This document shows, in pieces, positions 25,871 through 38,496 of a stretch of 64,000 nt of DNA. The number at the start of each line of letters is the position of its first letter. The first letter of the stretch is position 1. This DNA is from Ziziphus jujuba (Eukaryota > Streptophyta > Magnoliopsida > Rosales > Rhamnaceae). The position numbers and the translations under genes are program-made. The stretch covers positions 13,413,001 through 13,477,000 of the forward strand of contig NC_083387.1 in the NCBI RefSeq assembly GCF_031755915.1, written 5' to 3'. The notes below the pieces were generated by a model. The model did not search any database, was not told the origin of the DNA, and saw only the letters and a list, made by a program, of their open reading frames with translations.

Positions 25871-28018
25871 ATCAAAAAAATATTGAAGATATTTTCAATT
25901 TTTCACACCTTGCTTCCTTCTTCCTATAAGATTTAATTGAAATTCAATCTGATCACCTTAATTTAAAAAATATTATCAATCTCTTATCAAGTTACGAAAA
26001 GTTGTTATCTTTCTCTTCTAATTGTTTTATTCAATCTACACATCTTACAACGTGCCAGAACCGGTTTTATGATTTTTTAGGCTTTAGGCCAATTCTATAG
26101 GTTAGCTTTTAATTTTTTTTTTCTCTTTTTTCTTTTTTAATGTCCAAATTTATACTTTTCTTTCTTATTGACATAATAAAATCAATCAAAAACCAATAAA
26201 GGTTTAAATATTAAGCAGTTGATGAACAACAAAACCTGATAAGTTTTATAAAGAACTTTTTGTTCAAATAGATAAGTGTTCTACTTTGAATTGCAAAAAT
26301 ATTAAAAATCTATAAAAATAATTAGTGTTCAATAAAATAATTAAGATTGTAATTTTTATTTTTTTTGGAAAGATCCCAATAGTATTTAAAGATATTAATT
26401 GTCATTTAAACAAAAATCTAAAATAATAAAAAGGGTATCTTATTTTTATTTTTACTAGATTATCTTATATTTCAAAATTTAAAATTTTATTAAATATTTT
26501 AAAAATTAAACAATATTAATATTAACTTAAAATATTGAGCTTGACCAAAAAGGTGTCTTCTATCTTTGCACACTCGACTCATGATCAATGCAGAACTTAT
26601 GAAATGTGCTAATTATAATTTTTAAAATTTAAAAGATTAAATTATAATTAATATACATTTTAAATTTATAATTTATTTAAATAAAATATCTACTATTAGT
26701 TGTTGAACAAAAAAAACAAGAACACGTGTTGGAAACTACCAAACGTGTTGGAAGCTTCACGTCGACGTGTAGGCCTTTCAAACACGTGTCATCCATACAT
26801 ACGTGTAAAAGAACAGGTGTTGAGAAATTGATGGTGTTGGTATTACCAGATTTCGTGGAGAGTTTCATTCAAATTTGATTTTGGTTGTTACGTCGGGGAG
26901 CAGAGACTTTCAAACTCAATGGCATGTGCTTTGCATTTTTTTATTTTTTTAATTTTTTAATTTTTTAATTTTTATGTTTTAGCCTACGCGCAGCGTTGCT
27001 ACGAAATTCAATGTACTCGCTCCCTGCTTCCTCCTTTTGCCTTGTATGTTTAATCTACTAATGTTTATATTTGATCAAATTTTATGAAAATGAAAAAAAT
27101 ATTTAAAATAAATAGTAAAAAGTTTATATTACTGAAAAAAAAAATTATATATATAACATAAATAGTTAAAAGTTTATAATATTTTAACAAAAATATTAGA
27201 TGTGAAATGATAGATGCACTGCAAATAAATAAATAATTAAATAAATACACAATTTCATTATTTTTAAATTTTCATAATATCCTTATTCAATGCAATATAT
27301 TCCCCTAAAATGAAATAAAAAAACATTTTTTTAAAATATTTTTGTAGGGTTTCTTTCACAATCGATTGGAGACATCATCTCCATCAAAGGTTTCAGACAA
27401 TCTTGGTTACGAAGCTAAAGTTCGATTGAAATATGACAACTTGGAGCAATCGATGCTGAACAAGCTGAGAGAGAGAGAGAGAAGAAGCCGATGATGGTGG
27501 AGTACAAGGAGAGAGAGGAGGTTATGGTTGAAGATGTGAGATGTTCCCAAAATATTCAAAGAAAAAAGGGGAAAACTAAAAAATATCAACACAATCAAAG
27601 TATAAAATGCAAAATATTTTCCAATTTTTTTTTTTTCTCATAGAGAATCACTTGTCCCAAATTTGCATTAAACAAAGCCAAGAAAGAAAATTGTTAGGTC
27701 TAAAAAAAAAAAAGGAGAAATTATGAAACCTAGAAGAACAAGAAGAAAAAAATGTCTTTTTAATGCAAAAAAAAATAAAGTTTTTCAATCCCAAATCCTT
27801 AAAATAAACCAAAAATTAATTACCCAAATGATGCCATTGATTTCGATTTTCCACTCTCTCTCTCTATATATATATATATAAAACTAAAATTATCTCTCTA
27901 AAGGTAAAAGGTAAATGTGGATTACTATCTATGTGGCATAAATATTAACATAGTCTAAATATTTCTGCATAAATATACAATTAATTTAAAAATTAATTAG
28001 AGGATCATTTTGACAATA

Positions 28019-28049
<31 letters not shown>

Positions 28050-28133
28050 CTTATGATATTAGCTTAGTATTTAGATAAATTCATTAAATCATTGGAAATG
28101 CTCTAAGAATCTCTCATATATTTTTTTTTAATG
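25871..28133. other. AT-rich gene-free spacer
   Basis: This spacer holds an ACGT-core cluster (listed separately), a GA repeat near 27466-27482 and (TA)n runs near 27866-27880 and 28017-28040. About 27940-28090 contains words also found at the ends of the large tandem repeat to its right, perhaps a third partial copy. No gene is visible. Confidence 0.4.
26722..26806. promoter_or_regulatory. Cluster of six ACGT cores
   Basis: Six ACGT cores occur within about 85 bp: two palindromic ACACGTGT sites (near 26722 and 26782) plus ACGT at about 26743, 26760, 26765 and 26801. ACGT cores are the binding core of plant bZIP and some bHLH factors. No gene starts nearby, so a regulatory role is not shown; it may be a TE remnant. 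Confidence 0.35.
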
Positions 28134-29938
28134 ATAACTAGAGATGAAGAAGACGATTAATGGGAGAGGAAGTTGATGAATCTGGTACTGATCTCTTCGT
28201 GGGAAACACGGTTTTTCCCCAATCAATGATCTAACTAAGATGTACAAATTTAATATTTATGAAATAATTTGTTGAAACAGTTGGGTGGAATAATTTTATT
28301 TATGGAAATACTTTTAAGGCTTTGTCTGATGGAGTTTATGGAAGTTTATTTGGAGAAATTTGCTTGCAATGATTTTCTTCATGATTTGATCAATTCCATC
28401 ACTTTTGTATCGTAATAGTTTTATTCTTTCCTTATATATTTATCATATTATCGAAAAGTAATAAAAAATTGATATTAAGGTCATATTTTGAAAATCTGAA
28501 ATTGCTCTTATTTCTCACTTAAGTATGCTATTAGATTGGCAAAACCTTCATTAACCTTGTTTGGATTTGAAAAACCGACATCAATTGAGAACTGACTGAC
28601 CAATATCTGGTCGATTTTTAAAAGCCTAAAAATGGTGATCGACAATAAAACCGACTGACAGACTAAATTTTGTTCATTAGTCAAAACCAACTGATAAACA
28701 CCCCTAATTGCAATGTCAATAATAATTTCACAATCATCAAACTCATATGATTAATGATTCATTAGGAATATTTCCCATTATTAGGCAGCAACATTTTGAC
28801 GTATTAAATATTGATATATCTGATGATTATAATTAAATCAAATCATTTTTAGTTTAAATGCATTTTTTTTTTCCGGTGAAGTTCATTTTTTTTTTTTTAA
28901 TGATCATCATAATCATCATCATCTTTCCATTTGATTCCAAAAAGTGACATATTTATTATTGATGTTGATAACAAAACCATTGAATACAACAAATACCAAT
29001 GATTTATCCATTTTTAACGATAAATTCTATTTATGTATATTTTTCCAACTAAATGTTGAGTTTTCACCCAAAAACAAAAAAAACAAAAAACAAAAACCTT
29101 GTTCCAAATTATATTTGGAACAGGTTAATAATATTAATATGAATTGATTCTTATGTTGTATACAAATTGACATTATCTACACTTACATAGTATAAATATA
29201 AAGTCAATTTTAAAATAGTTTTTCAATAATAGTGTGCATAAAAATTATTTATGGTTATTAATTAATTAAATATTTTTTTAGTTTATTTTTTTTAAATTTA
29301 TTTTTGAACTAAAATTTTGTTTTTATGAAAATTTGAGAATGTTTAATAGAGTTTCCAAAAGTAGAAATTCACTTTGATAATATTTATTTTTGTCTTAGCA
29401 TACATTAGCTTGACGAGTTATTTAGACAAATTTATTAGAGATTTTTTTTTAAGTGACAATTTATTTTTTAATGTGATAAAAAAAAAAATCTAGCAATAGA
29501 TGATATCATTAATGATATTTTGAGAGTCTCTCTTGCAATTTTTTTTTTTTTTTTTAAACCAAAGACGAAGAAGAAAATCAATGAAAGACGAAGTCAATGA
29601 ATATGGTGCTTATCTTTTCGTGGTAAAGATGGTGCTTTTCCCCGATCAAATTAAGATGGACAAATTTAATATTTATAGAATAATTTGTGGGATTTGTTTG
29701 GTAGAATATTTTTATTTATGGAATAATTTTTGGAATTCTTCTTATGGAGTTTATGGAAGTTCATCTGGCGAAATTTGATTGCAGTGATTCTCTCTGGTTT
29801 GTTCAATTCCATCAGTTTTTTTTAGTAATATTTTTATTCTTTCCTTATTTATGTATTGTACCAGCAAAAGTAATAAAGATTTGATATTAAGGTTCAGATT
29901 TAGGAAATCTATAGTTGTTATTGTTTCTTGTTTAAGTG

Positions 29939-30307
29939 CTTGTTTGGCAGGTTTTTTTTAGGTAAAAAGCTTTACTTGGAGGTTAAAAATTATTTTGTTA
30001 AAAAATAAACGTATTTGGCAAAAGTCGTTAACCAAAAAATAGTTTTTTTAAGCTGTTTTAGAGAAGTACAAATTTTATACTTTTTTAAAAAAACTCGTCT
30101 TTTAACTTATATGGAAATTTAATGAGCATTTAATATAACTATTTTAACTTATATGGAAACTCATTGAGTATTTAATACAGTTTTTTTATTTACAACAAAA
30201 CACTTATTGACTTTTTAATAATAGCTTTTTTTTTTTTTTTCAAAAAAATCTATTATACAAAGCTATACAGACTAAAACTCTGTTTTTATCAGCTATACTA
30301 AACGAAT
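29939..30307. mobile_element. MITE-like insertion (hAT type) in tandem copy 2
   Basis: Copy 1 of the surrounding repeat lacks these 369 bp: it reads straight from 'ttaagt' to 'atgctattag'. The insert is flanked by TTTAAGTG (29931-29938) and TGTAAGTG (30308-30315), an 8-bp target duplication with one mismatch, as expected for hAT. The ends are imperfect inverted repeats (TTGTTTGGCA against TCGTTTAGTA). It is too short to encode a transposase. Confidence 0.7.
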
Positions 30308-30693
30308 TGTAAGTGTGCTATTAGATTAGCAAAAGTCTCATTGATCTTGTTCAAATTCTAAAAAAACCTGACATCAATTGAAAACCGATCGACCAATATC
30401 TGATTGATTCTTAAAAACTTGAAAATGATGATCGATGATAAAATCGATCGATTGGTTGAAATTTTATTCATTGGTCGAAACTAACTGAAACTGACCGGTG
30501 AACACCTCTAATTGCAATGTCAAGAATAATCCCACCGATGACCATCATCTAACTCATATGATTAATGATTTGTAAGGAATATTTCTAATTATAAGGTGGG
30601 AACGTATTGGCGTGTTAAATGATATATTTAATTATTATAATTAAATCAAAGCATTTTAGGATTAAATGCTACTGTTCTTTTATTGGGGCAAAT

Positions 30694-30939
30694 TTCATTT
30701 TTTAAAAAATTATCATCATCATCATCTCTGCATTTGATTCCAAAAAGAGACATATTTATTAGTGATGTAACTAACAAAACCATTGAATACAACAAATCCC
30801 AATGGTTTCTCCATTTTTCATTTTTTAAAAAATTATCATCATCATCAGCTCTGCGTTTGATTCCAAAAAGAGACATATTTATTAGTGATGTAGCTAACAA
30901 AACCATTGAATACCACAAATCCCAATGGTTTATCCATTT
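30694..30939. repeat. Nested 123-bp direct duplication
   Basis: Two adjacent units, 30694-30816 and 30817-30939, are nearly identical. Each contains a TCATCATCA run and 'attccaaaaagagacata'. Copy 1 of the larger tandem repeat has only one such unit, so this duplication came later. Confidence 0.88.
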
Positions 30940-31458
30940 TTAACATAAAATTCTATTTAGGTATATTTTTCCAACTAAATGTTAAGCTTTTATAAAAATA
31001 AAACATTCCAAATTATTTGGAATAGGATAATAATTAATCAAATAAAAAAAATGGGTTAAAGGTTGAAAATGGATGAAGTAGTATAATTAATCACCTTAAG
31101 AGCATCTCTATTGGTGAATATATAGTATAAAAATTGATATTATTTAAATCTAAATGATATAAATATACAATTAATTTTAAAATCATATTTCAAAAATAAT
31201 ATATATAAAAATTATTTATAGTTATTAATTAATTAACTGTTTTATTAGGTTACTTTTTTAAGAAAATTAACTTTTTAAAAAAGCTTTTAAATTTTTTAAA
31301 AATATCTAATAGATTATCCAAAAGTAGATAGTTACATTGATTATTTATTTATTTATTTATTTTTCCTTACTACATCAAACTTGGTAAGATATTTAAACAA
31401 ATTTATTAAAAAAAATTAATAATTAAAAAAATTTAACAATAAACTGAATAATAAAAAA

Positions 31459-31531
31459 CGAGTGTAATAGCTCAGTTGGTACGAGCACCACCATCTATGT
31501 TTATTAAGTTGAGTTCAAATCTAGCTGTATT
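31459..31531 (+). other. tRNA-like sequence (SINE head or tRNA pseudogene)
   Basis: An A-box-like TAGCTCAGTTGG lies at 31468-31479 and a B-box-like GAGTTCAAATC at 31511-31521, with tRNA-like spacing. The D-arm pairs, but no convincing acceptor or anticodon stem forms, so it is not called a functional tRNA. Confidence 0.6.
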
Positions 31532-31538
31532 AAAATGA

Positions 31539-31655
31539 TTTTTTATTTTTTCTTTGAATTGTCCCAAACACCTCTTGTCCCCCTATAAACTCGAACCCAA
31601 CATATAAAGCATAGATGATGATACCTGTACCAACTGAACTACTACATTCGTCTAC
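31539..31655 (-). mobile_element. tRNA-derived SINE-like element, minus strand
   Basis: Reading the minus strand, an A box TAGTTCAGTTGG (31630-31641) and a B box TGGGTTCGAGT (31589-31599) sit at tRNA spacing. A T-rich tail is at the low-coordinate end. ATTAAAATGA flanks both sides (31529-31538 and 31656-31665) as a likely target duplication. The head resembles the plus-strand tRNA-like sequence next to it, so the two form an inverted pair. Confidence 0.62.
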
Positions 31656-32065
31656 ATTAAAATGAATTTTGTTCATACTAAAGGTGTTAAATTTGTATTT
31701 AATCTAAATATTTACAAATAGTTTTCATTTTTGGAAACCAGGGGATGAGAAAGCGAGTAGAGAGTTGGCTATAAATTCGAGGGTAGATATGATCATTATG
31801 ACCAAACGAAAAAGAGTAGACACGTCATATTGAAAAAGCAATAGAAACCATTACTTTGTTTTCTCACCACAACCCCGACACACTCATACATATTTTGTCT
31901 TCCCTTCGTCCGTGTAATACAAATTGTTATTTTCGTTTTCTCTGCCTAAAACTAAAACCCCTCTTCTTCAACCAAAAAACCTCCACAACCCCACAACCAT
32001 TCTTGGGATCACAGCGCTTCTCAAACGCGCAAACCCTTCAAAACCCATCTCCAACAGCTTCAAAT

Positions 32066-32934
32066 ATGACTGCCCTTTTCGCCAGGAACGCTAATATCCA
32101 GCGCCTTTTGAGAAAACATTCCATCTCTGACATTCTCGTTGACAACCCCATTGGAACTACCTCCAATTTTCTCAGGAACCAAACGACCTCCTCCAGGTCC
32201 AACGGTCGTTTCCCTGATTTTTTTAGGAAAGCCAGAGAATATGATCTCTCCCCGTCTTCTCTTTTCACCTCCACTTTCTCTTCCTCGTCCGCCGCCGCTG
32301 CTGCTACCAAAGAGGCTGGGATTGTGGGTTGGTATTTGGGAATGATCAGGTGTCGGCCTATTCTCACCAAGAGTGTCACCTCTGCGCTTATTTATACTGC
32401 GGCTGATTTGTCTTCTCAGGTACATCACGATGGATTTTGATTCTTGTTTCATTTGCAAAATAATGATTTTTTATTATTATTATTATTATTATTATTTCCT
32501 ACAGAATGTACTTGTATTAGGTTGTGTGAACATTTGGTGATCTAGAAGGTGAGAAAGTAAGTTGTTTGTTTCATGGTTTCCCTGATTTTTGGCTTTTTAT
32601 GTTATAGGTAAATTGTATGGAGGATGGAGGTAATGTATATATTTAAAATGGACTTTAGTCAGTTGGGTTTTGTTAGAGGTCTGTTAAGAGTTGGGTGGTA
32701 GTATTGCATATTTTCTCATTGGTGTTTGAAGGCTTTAAGCTATATGCATCTCCTCGTCAGTGTTTGAAACTCTTGCTCTTTCTATTTTCAATATTGAAAA
32801 GTTCTTGTAGCTAGAAAGCCTCTTGGAAATAAGCTATAGTGTGAAACTCATTTGTAGGTCCTCTTTCAATTTGGTTTTCTTTGATTAGGGATCAAGACTT
32901 TTTTTTTTTTTTTTTGTTCCTAAAAAAAAAAATG

Positions 32935-32965
<31 letters not shown>

Positions 32966-34775
32966 TCTCATCTTTTTTGTTCGATTACACCATGTTATAT
33001 TTTGCTGTAGATTAAAATGAATTTTACTTTTTATAATTATTTTGTAGTTGACTTCAAATCCACTAGATATATGTAATTTTGATATAATTTCTTTACCTGA
33101 AATGTATTAATTGTTGGTATTTCTAGCGGAACTTGTGTATAATATGTTGTCTGGTCAGGCATGTTTATGTATGTGTTTCACTATGTTAAGGATCTGACTG
33201 TTCCTCTTATACTCTTATCAGCACTTTTCTGATAAATATGTTGGCACAACTTGTCACATTTTCACCAACATGGCTCTTAGAGTTGTCTTTGTTTGTGTGT
33301 TGTGTGTGGATAAGTAGTTCACAGTTTTAGATTCTTCATGGAGTTAATTTTCGTTTATTATTCTTATACACTTTTTGTTTTTTAATATCAAAATTTGCAT
33401 CAGACGATATCACAAAAGTCGTCGGAATCTTATGATCTTCTAAGGACATTACGTATGGCTGGATATGGGTTGCTAATTCTGGGACCAACACTACATTTTT
33501 GGTTCAACTTCATGTCGAAACTCTATCCAAAGCGTGATTTATTACCCACATTGAAGAAAATGGCCATGGGGCAGATGCTATATGGGCCTGTAATGACAGT
33601 TGTTTTCTTTTCCACAAATGCACATTTACAAGGTTTGCAATGTTTATTTACACCATATTTGTATGTACTCTATCAAATTAGGTATTCTGTCAGACTTAGG
33701 GTAAATGTTTTTAGAGATTTAAAATTTCAAAATTTAATATGAACTAGCCAAAACAGCCGTGCTCTTTTTCACGTTGCTATTAAACTTTAATTACGATATC
33801 ATTAGTCTTTAAAGTCCAATTCTATAGGCTAAAGCTATGAAGATTGAATTACATAAACTAAATGATTAATGAAGTAAGTATAAATAAAACTATTTAACAA
33901 TTGAGAATGGCACCAGTTAATATGGTTCCTGTAATTTCTCTAAGAATTAAAAAAACAATTTTATGATTCTATGTTTTCTATTTTTTATTTTTTCAACTTT
34001 TAATAACTTGATCTTAATAATATTAATGATGTCCTATTTGGCGACTCTTTAGCCTTAAACGGTGACAGGCCTAGCTCTGAAGTAACTGAGACTTGATTAG
34101 AGGATCTTGAAAATATAAATCGCTATAATTTGAATGAAACTTGATCTAAAGTCTTATAATTCTTTTGTTAAGTATCGATAAATTCCCCCCTGTTGTGACA
34201 AGCCCATGTCCCGCATATTTATTCTTCCTTTTTAAAGTAATTCTCCAAGCAAAACCTTCTATAGTAAATTGAGCAGTATATATACTTAATTTTTGTAAAG
34301 AGTGATATGCTGTTTAAATGTCAAGTTCATATTTTAGCAAAGAGAGATATGCTGTCTAAATGTTAAGTTCATAATGTCCCAGGTGAAAACGGTGCAGAGA
34401 TTGTTGCGCGACTAAAGCGAGATTTGCTTCCTACAATGATAAGTGGTGCAATGTACTGGCCCCTATGTGATTTTATCACGTTCAGATTCATCCCTGTCCA
34501 TTTACAGGTAAGCATAAAGGATTTTGTAAATTTCTATAACAGCTCATAATATTGGAGGGTGAATTCATCCTTGTTTGGCTCCATCTAAGATAAGGTTCCT
34601 CTGTTAGAGCATTATCATGGAAAAAAAATACCTGCCCCTCGTACTTGGGAGTATCTGCTAACCTTATGGTGTTTTCACTTGACAGCCATTGGTGAGCAAT
34701 TCATTTTCATATCTATGGACTGTTTATATCACATACATGGCCAGTCTGGAGAAAGCAGGCGTGACATCCAGCTGA
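32066..34775 (+). CDS. Mpv17/PMP22 family membrane protein
   Basis: Four exons, 32066-32419, 33404-33632, 34383-34507 and 34686-34775, give 265 residues. Family knowledge: Mpv17/PMP22 proteins are four-helix channels of the mitochondrial inner or peroxisomal membrane. Seen here: an arginine-rich, nearly acid-free N-terminus that looks like a mitochondrial or plastid presequence, then GWYLGMIRCRPILTKS (about residue 88) at the start of the conserved core. Further hallmarks are GPTLHFWFNFM, GPVMTVVFF and the C-terminal MYWPLCDFITFRFIPVHLQ with PLVSNSFSYLWTVY. The usual GDxxxQ after helix 1 reads ADLSSQ. The ATG at 32066 is the first in-frame methionine; the open frame further upstream has none. 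The closest remembered relatives are At4g33905 and At2g14860. Confidence 0.92.
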
Positions 34776-36250
34776 TTATCCTACTGTTCCAGTTCACCAT
34801 AGATCGTGTTGTAGGTGGAACTTTTGTCTGCACAGCCCTGGTGGAAGTTGCCGATTGTAGAAATACAAAGGATATATCCTCAGGGTGACGGCACAAATTT
34901 TGCTAATTCGACATCCACAGCCATAGAATAGTTGGAGCAAATTTATGTTCCACTCAACTTGGGAGTGGCAATTATTTTTGGTTGGTGTTTTAGTGTTAAT
35001 TGTACAGCACACTGGGGATCATATATAGGTGAACTGCAATTAAGGGTTCTGTAAAGCTTGGATCTGCATTTGTTGCAGAAACTCAGTAAAGAAGCATTTA
35101 GATGTACTTTAATGATCATATCTTTTCTAAACTTTACCTGCGCGTTACTTTCAGATTGCCGTTTTAATTTACTGTTTTTTTTTTTCATGTGAAAAGTGAT
35201 GTTTCATGGAGTTATTTCACTGATCATGCAGGTAGGTAAAGTGCTGCTATTTCTCTACTTCTAAAGTGAAAACTGCAAAAAATTCGTATTACAAAAGAAA
35301 TTGTAGGTCACTTCGGTGCCCAACTTCTAATTATAGAAGATTTTGTTCCTTTGGAAACAGGCCAGTGGCAAAACTACTCCCATCTGCAGATTGAAAAAAT
35401 ATATAAAGTAGGTTCAGCATACATTTTTGTGTTGGAACAAAGAATTTGGCTCATGAAGAAAAAACCCGGGAAACCTGTAATTTTTTAAATATTAACTGCA
35501 TTGCTATCCCATATAAGTAGGGAAAAAATTAGCATTTGAAACTCTTTACTCATAGTTGACAATGATCAAAAGCTGCTTTATAAGTCTGCCTTTATGAAGA
35601 AGATAAAGATCACTTGCCACTAAGAGAGAGAGGCCCTTTTCACATCGTAGATTTTCTTATCGATCTTGGATTGGAATGGCTCGTAAACTACTGAGACACT
35701 AAAATTGTTTAATAGTAACAGCAAGCAGAATTTTAACCTCGAGAACATCAACATCACAGCAAACTAGTCGATATACTGACTGTATGTTTCATTTGATAAA
35801 AGTAGAATTTTCATCAACTGCTACTCCACTGCAAATTTGTTGTGGCTTAACACAATGTAGAATTCACATTTCATAAACAGAAATGAAGCTTAGATGAAAA
35901 GGAAAGTTTATGGAAGAAAATAAAACCAATAACAACAAAGAGTGCCTGTTTTACATGCTAATTTGACCAAAAATGGTTAAAGGATCCTCTAATAACTTGA
36001 AACAAAATACTTTTAAACTGAACTATAAGAATGTTGGTGTCAATCATCCATCTGGCAGCACATGTTTAGCATGCCAGGTCAAAGGTTTTACAGTACATTA
36101 TGCGAAAACTTCATAAAAAGATACAGTAGATGCATAAAATCATTTAAGTTGGAAGGGAGCCTCGAAATCAGAAAATATGCGGACATAAACAGAGCAGTGA
36201 CAAATGGTATTTCTAGGTGCCAACCCAAAATGAAGCAAGCTCATCTTTAG
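34776..36250. other. Mpv17 3' UTR and spacer
   Basis: The 3' UTR of the Mpv17 gene probably reaches about 35200. The remainder has moderate AT content and no clear gene on the plus strand. About 35900-36250 may be the 3' UTR of the minus-strand coding blocks that follow. Confidence 0.4.
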
Positions 36251-37872
36251 TTAGAATTCTGTCTCCTTCTCACAACCCTGAGAGATGTTGGATGCCTGTT
36301 CCTTCCGGGTTTGTACAACTGAAACCTAGTAATTCAACCAAAATAAACTTAGCGAAAGAAAGAAAGAAAGAGAGAAAAAGAAAACAGGATAAGTACTTCA
36401 TAAAGAGTTTCTTTTAGTAAATCTTTATCCAAACAAATTAAAAGCAACTAGGATTGTATCAGATTCTTTTAATTCAGCACACACTTGTTATGAGGAAGTT
36501 AATCAACACTGATACATACTGCAAAGGCAAGCTTGAATATAATATAAATCATACCACGACATTTAAGGTACTGTACAAGGATGTAAAAGTAGAACTTTCC
36601 AAAGCAATAGCAAGTTATGTCACAAACAGAAGGAACTTACAAGCATAATCTCATGAAATTTTTTGCACAATGGCATTGCTGAGAAGAATCAACCAATGCA
36701 CCTTCACTTTCATCCGATGCTCCAAATATCATTATTCTTGGTGTAAATTTATTGAAACATTTTAGTGCCTTTACACCAAAAATGCTATGTGTTTTGTCTT
36801 CTGGCATACTTTGCATAGATGCCACTCAATCAGCAGCTTCTTCTAGAGTGATTTTGTGGGATGCTCTTCATAATAGACAAATGAACAAATAAGTGAACAA
36901 AAGGAGGAATGGATCAGTGTGAACTACAAGCATATGGTAAATAGACATAACCGTTCCAAAGGAAACACACACACAAATACTATAGCCAAGATGTATAAAT
37001 ATATCCATATGTCATGCTCTTTTTAAACAGTATGGCATGCTTCAACCAATGCCTACGTGAAACTCCTCTCTACCAATTTTAGTCAGGTAAACAAACTATT
37101 CTAAACCGCTAATAACACTACAACAGAAAGCATAAAATCCAGGCGACATGCTTGAATTATTTTATCTAACTACATAAGTGCATTTGTGTCAGATGAAATA
37201 ATAGAATTAGTAAAATAACATTGAAGGCAAGCAAAATGCACAAACTTGTAATATCACCTGTAAAAGATCATAGCTTTCCTGCAATCACCATGAGATGCAT
37301 CACCATCATGAAGAAATGAAGCAGGCCCTCGACCAAAGAGACTTATTTGAGACAAAAATATTTATTGTGACATGTCAAGCAATTAAATCAATTTAGGACT
37401 GCACGTACAGTTATGCCAGCTGAGGTAAAAAATATAGTGCTTCAGAGTTCAGGTACTTAAGCGAAGACACTTGTTAACTTGGCAGAAAAAACAACAAAAA
37501 GAAGTGGGGATTGTTTTGATGCAGTTTAGGGGTGAAAGGGGTGAAGAAGTTCGATCATAATAAGGGGGAACCCAAAAAAAAAAAAAAAAAGAGAAGATCA
37601 TGAAAGTTTGCAATTTCAGAAGAAAGAACATAAGACATTGTATGCAGCATTATATACATTTAACAAGAAATACCAATCCAACAGGGATTATAAATTATCT
37701 GAATAACTATACATTTCTTCAAAAAATTTCTGGTGAGCATATGTGTCCTAATGGAGGATCATTTAAAGACCATGGGACAAGTTCCAAGGACCTCATATTA
37801 TGCAGCACAAGATACTGGCAGAGTTTTTCTTGAGCTTTCACAGTCAAGCTAGAATATTTGGATCCTCAGAGA
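36251..37872 (-). pseudogene. Unidentified minus-strand coding exons, one with an in-frame stop
   Basis: Four exon-like blocks read on the minus strand. (1) About 37792-37872, starting GSKYSSLTVKAQEKL. (2) About 37256-37335, containing LFGRGPASFLHDGDASHGDC. (3) 36641-36865, containing MPEDKTHSIFGVKALKCFNK. (4) 36251-36318, ending in a stop. Splice phases agree for blocks 2-3 (AG|A) and 3-4 (TT|T), and block 3 has a perfect GTAAGT donor. Block 3 has a TGA 13 codons in, after LEEAAD. Blocks 1 and 2 recur in copy B of the duplication with mostly synonymous or whole-codon changes, which argues that they were once protein coding. I do not recognise the family, and the 5' end is not found between here and the ADA1-like gene. 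Confidence 0.42.
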
Positions 37873-38496
37873 TATAATGGTAAGTTTACATCAAACCCAA
37901 AAGCTTAAGCTATATCAGGATGTTAACCCTGCTATGCATATCAAGCCAACAAACACTTGACAAGTGAAATAAAATTTCCAGTTAATTTATGTCAACTAGA
38001 AAAGTCGATTCACAATAAAGTTCGAAACTTTCATTTATGTCAACAAGAAAAGTGGATACACAATAAAGTTCGAAACTTTTTGTAGCAACTGATCACTAAG
38101 ACTTATAAGAATGCTTCAGTGCATGCATAAATTGGTTCACTGGGAAAAAGAACAGAGGGGAAAAAAATTAATTCAAGAATGATGTTAAACTCTTCAAACA
38201 GTGAGCTTCTTAATTGTATCAAGAAGTTACAAATAGTTGTATACACATGAACCCTCCACAACAAATATAAAGCCTATATCTAGATGCCACCTAATCAATT
38301 TGAACCAAAACTCACAAGGAATTCACTACTTATTTCCTATGGTAACAATTGTAACACTGTAACAGGCAGAGACCAAAATTCATGTAAGGTTAAGAAACTG
38401 ATTCAAAATACTGAATTCATTGACTAATTGTAAATGTATACTCATGTAGCATGATTAAATGCTGAGTTCCTGATCCATGTTCTATAAAGATTTTGT

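Larger units (their letters stand above)
28134..31440. repeat. Large diverged tandem duplication (unit about 1.3 kb)
   Basis: Copy 1 (about 28134-29460) and copy 2 (about 29560-31440) match in order. Landmarks are 'acaaatttaatattta', 'tatggagtttatggaagtt', 'caattccatca', 'gacatcaattga', 'ctcatatgattaatgatt', 'acaaaaccattgaatac' and 'ttccaactaaatgtt'. Copy 2 is longer because it carries a 369-bp insertion and an internal 123-bp duplication. No coding potential is shared by the two copies. Confidence 0.87.

Noticed and set aside
30646..30943. Frames of 86-90 residues on both strands with an internal repeat
   Set aside because: They come from the 123-bp duplication, whose length happens to be a multiple of three. 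The older tandem copy lacks the frame.
31459..31531. Functional tRNA gene
   Set aside because: A and B boxes are present but the acceptor and anticodon stems do not form convincingly.
31856..32065. N-terminal extension of the Mpv17 protein
   Set aside because: The open frame starts at a TTG and contains no ATG until 32066. It is most likely 5' UTR.
37600..38044. Plus-strand gene from the frame at 37600-37833
   Set aside because: The equivalent frame in copy B is shifted. The minus-strand reading shows the synonymous pattern instead.
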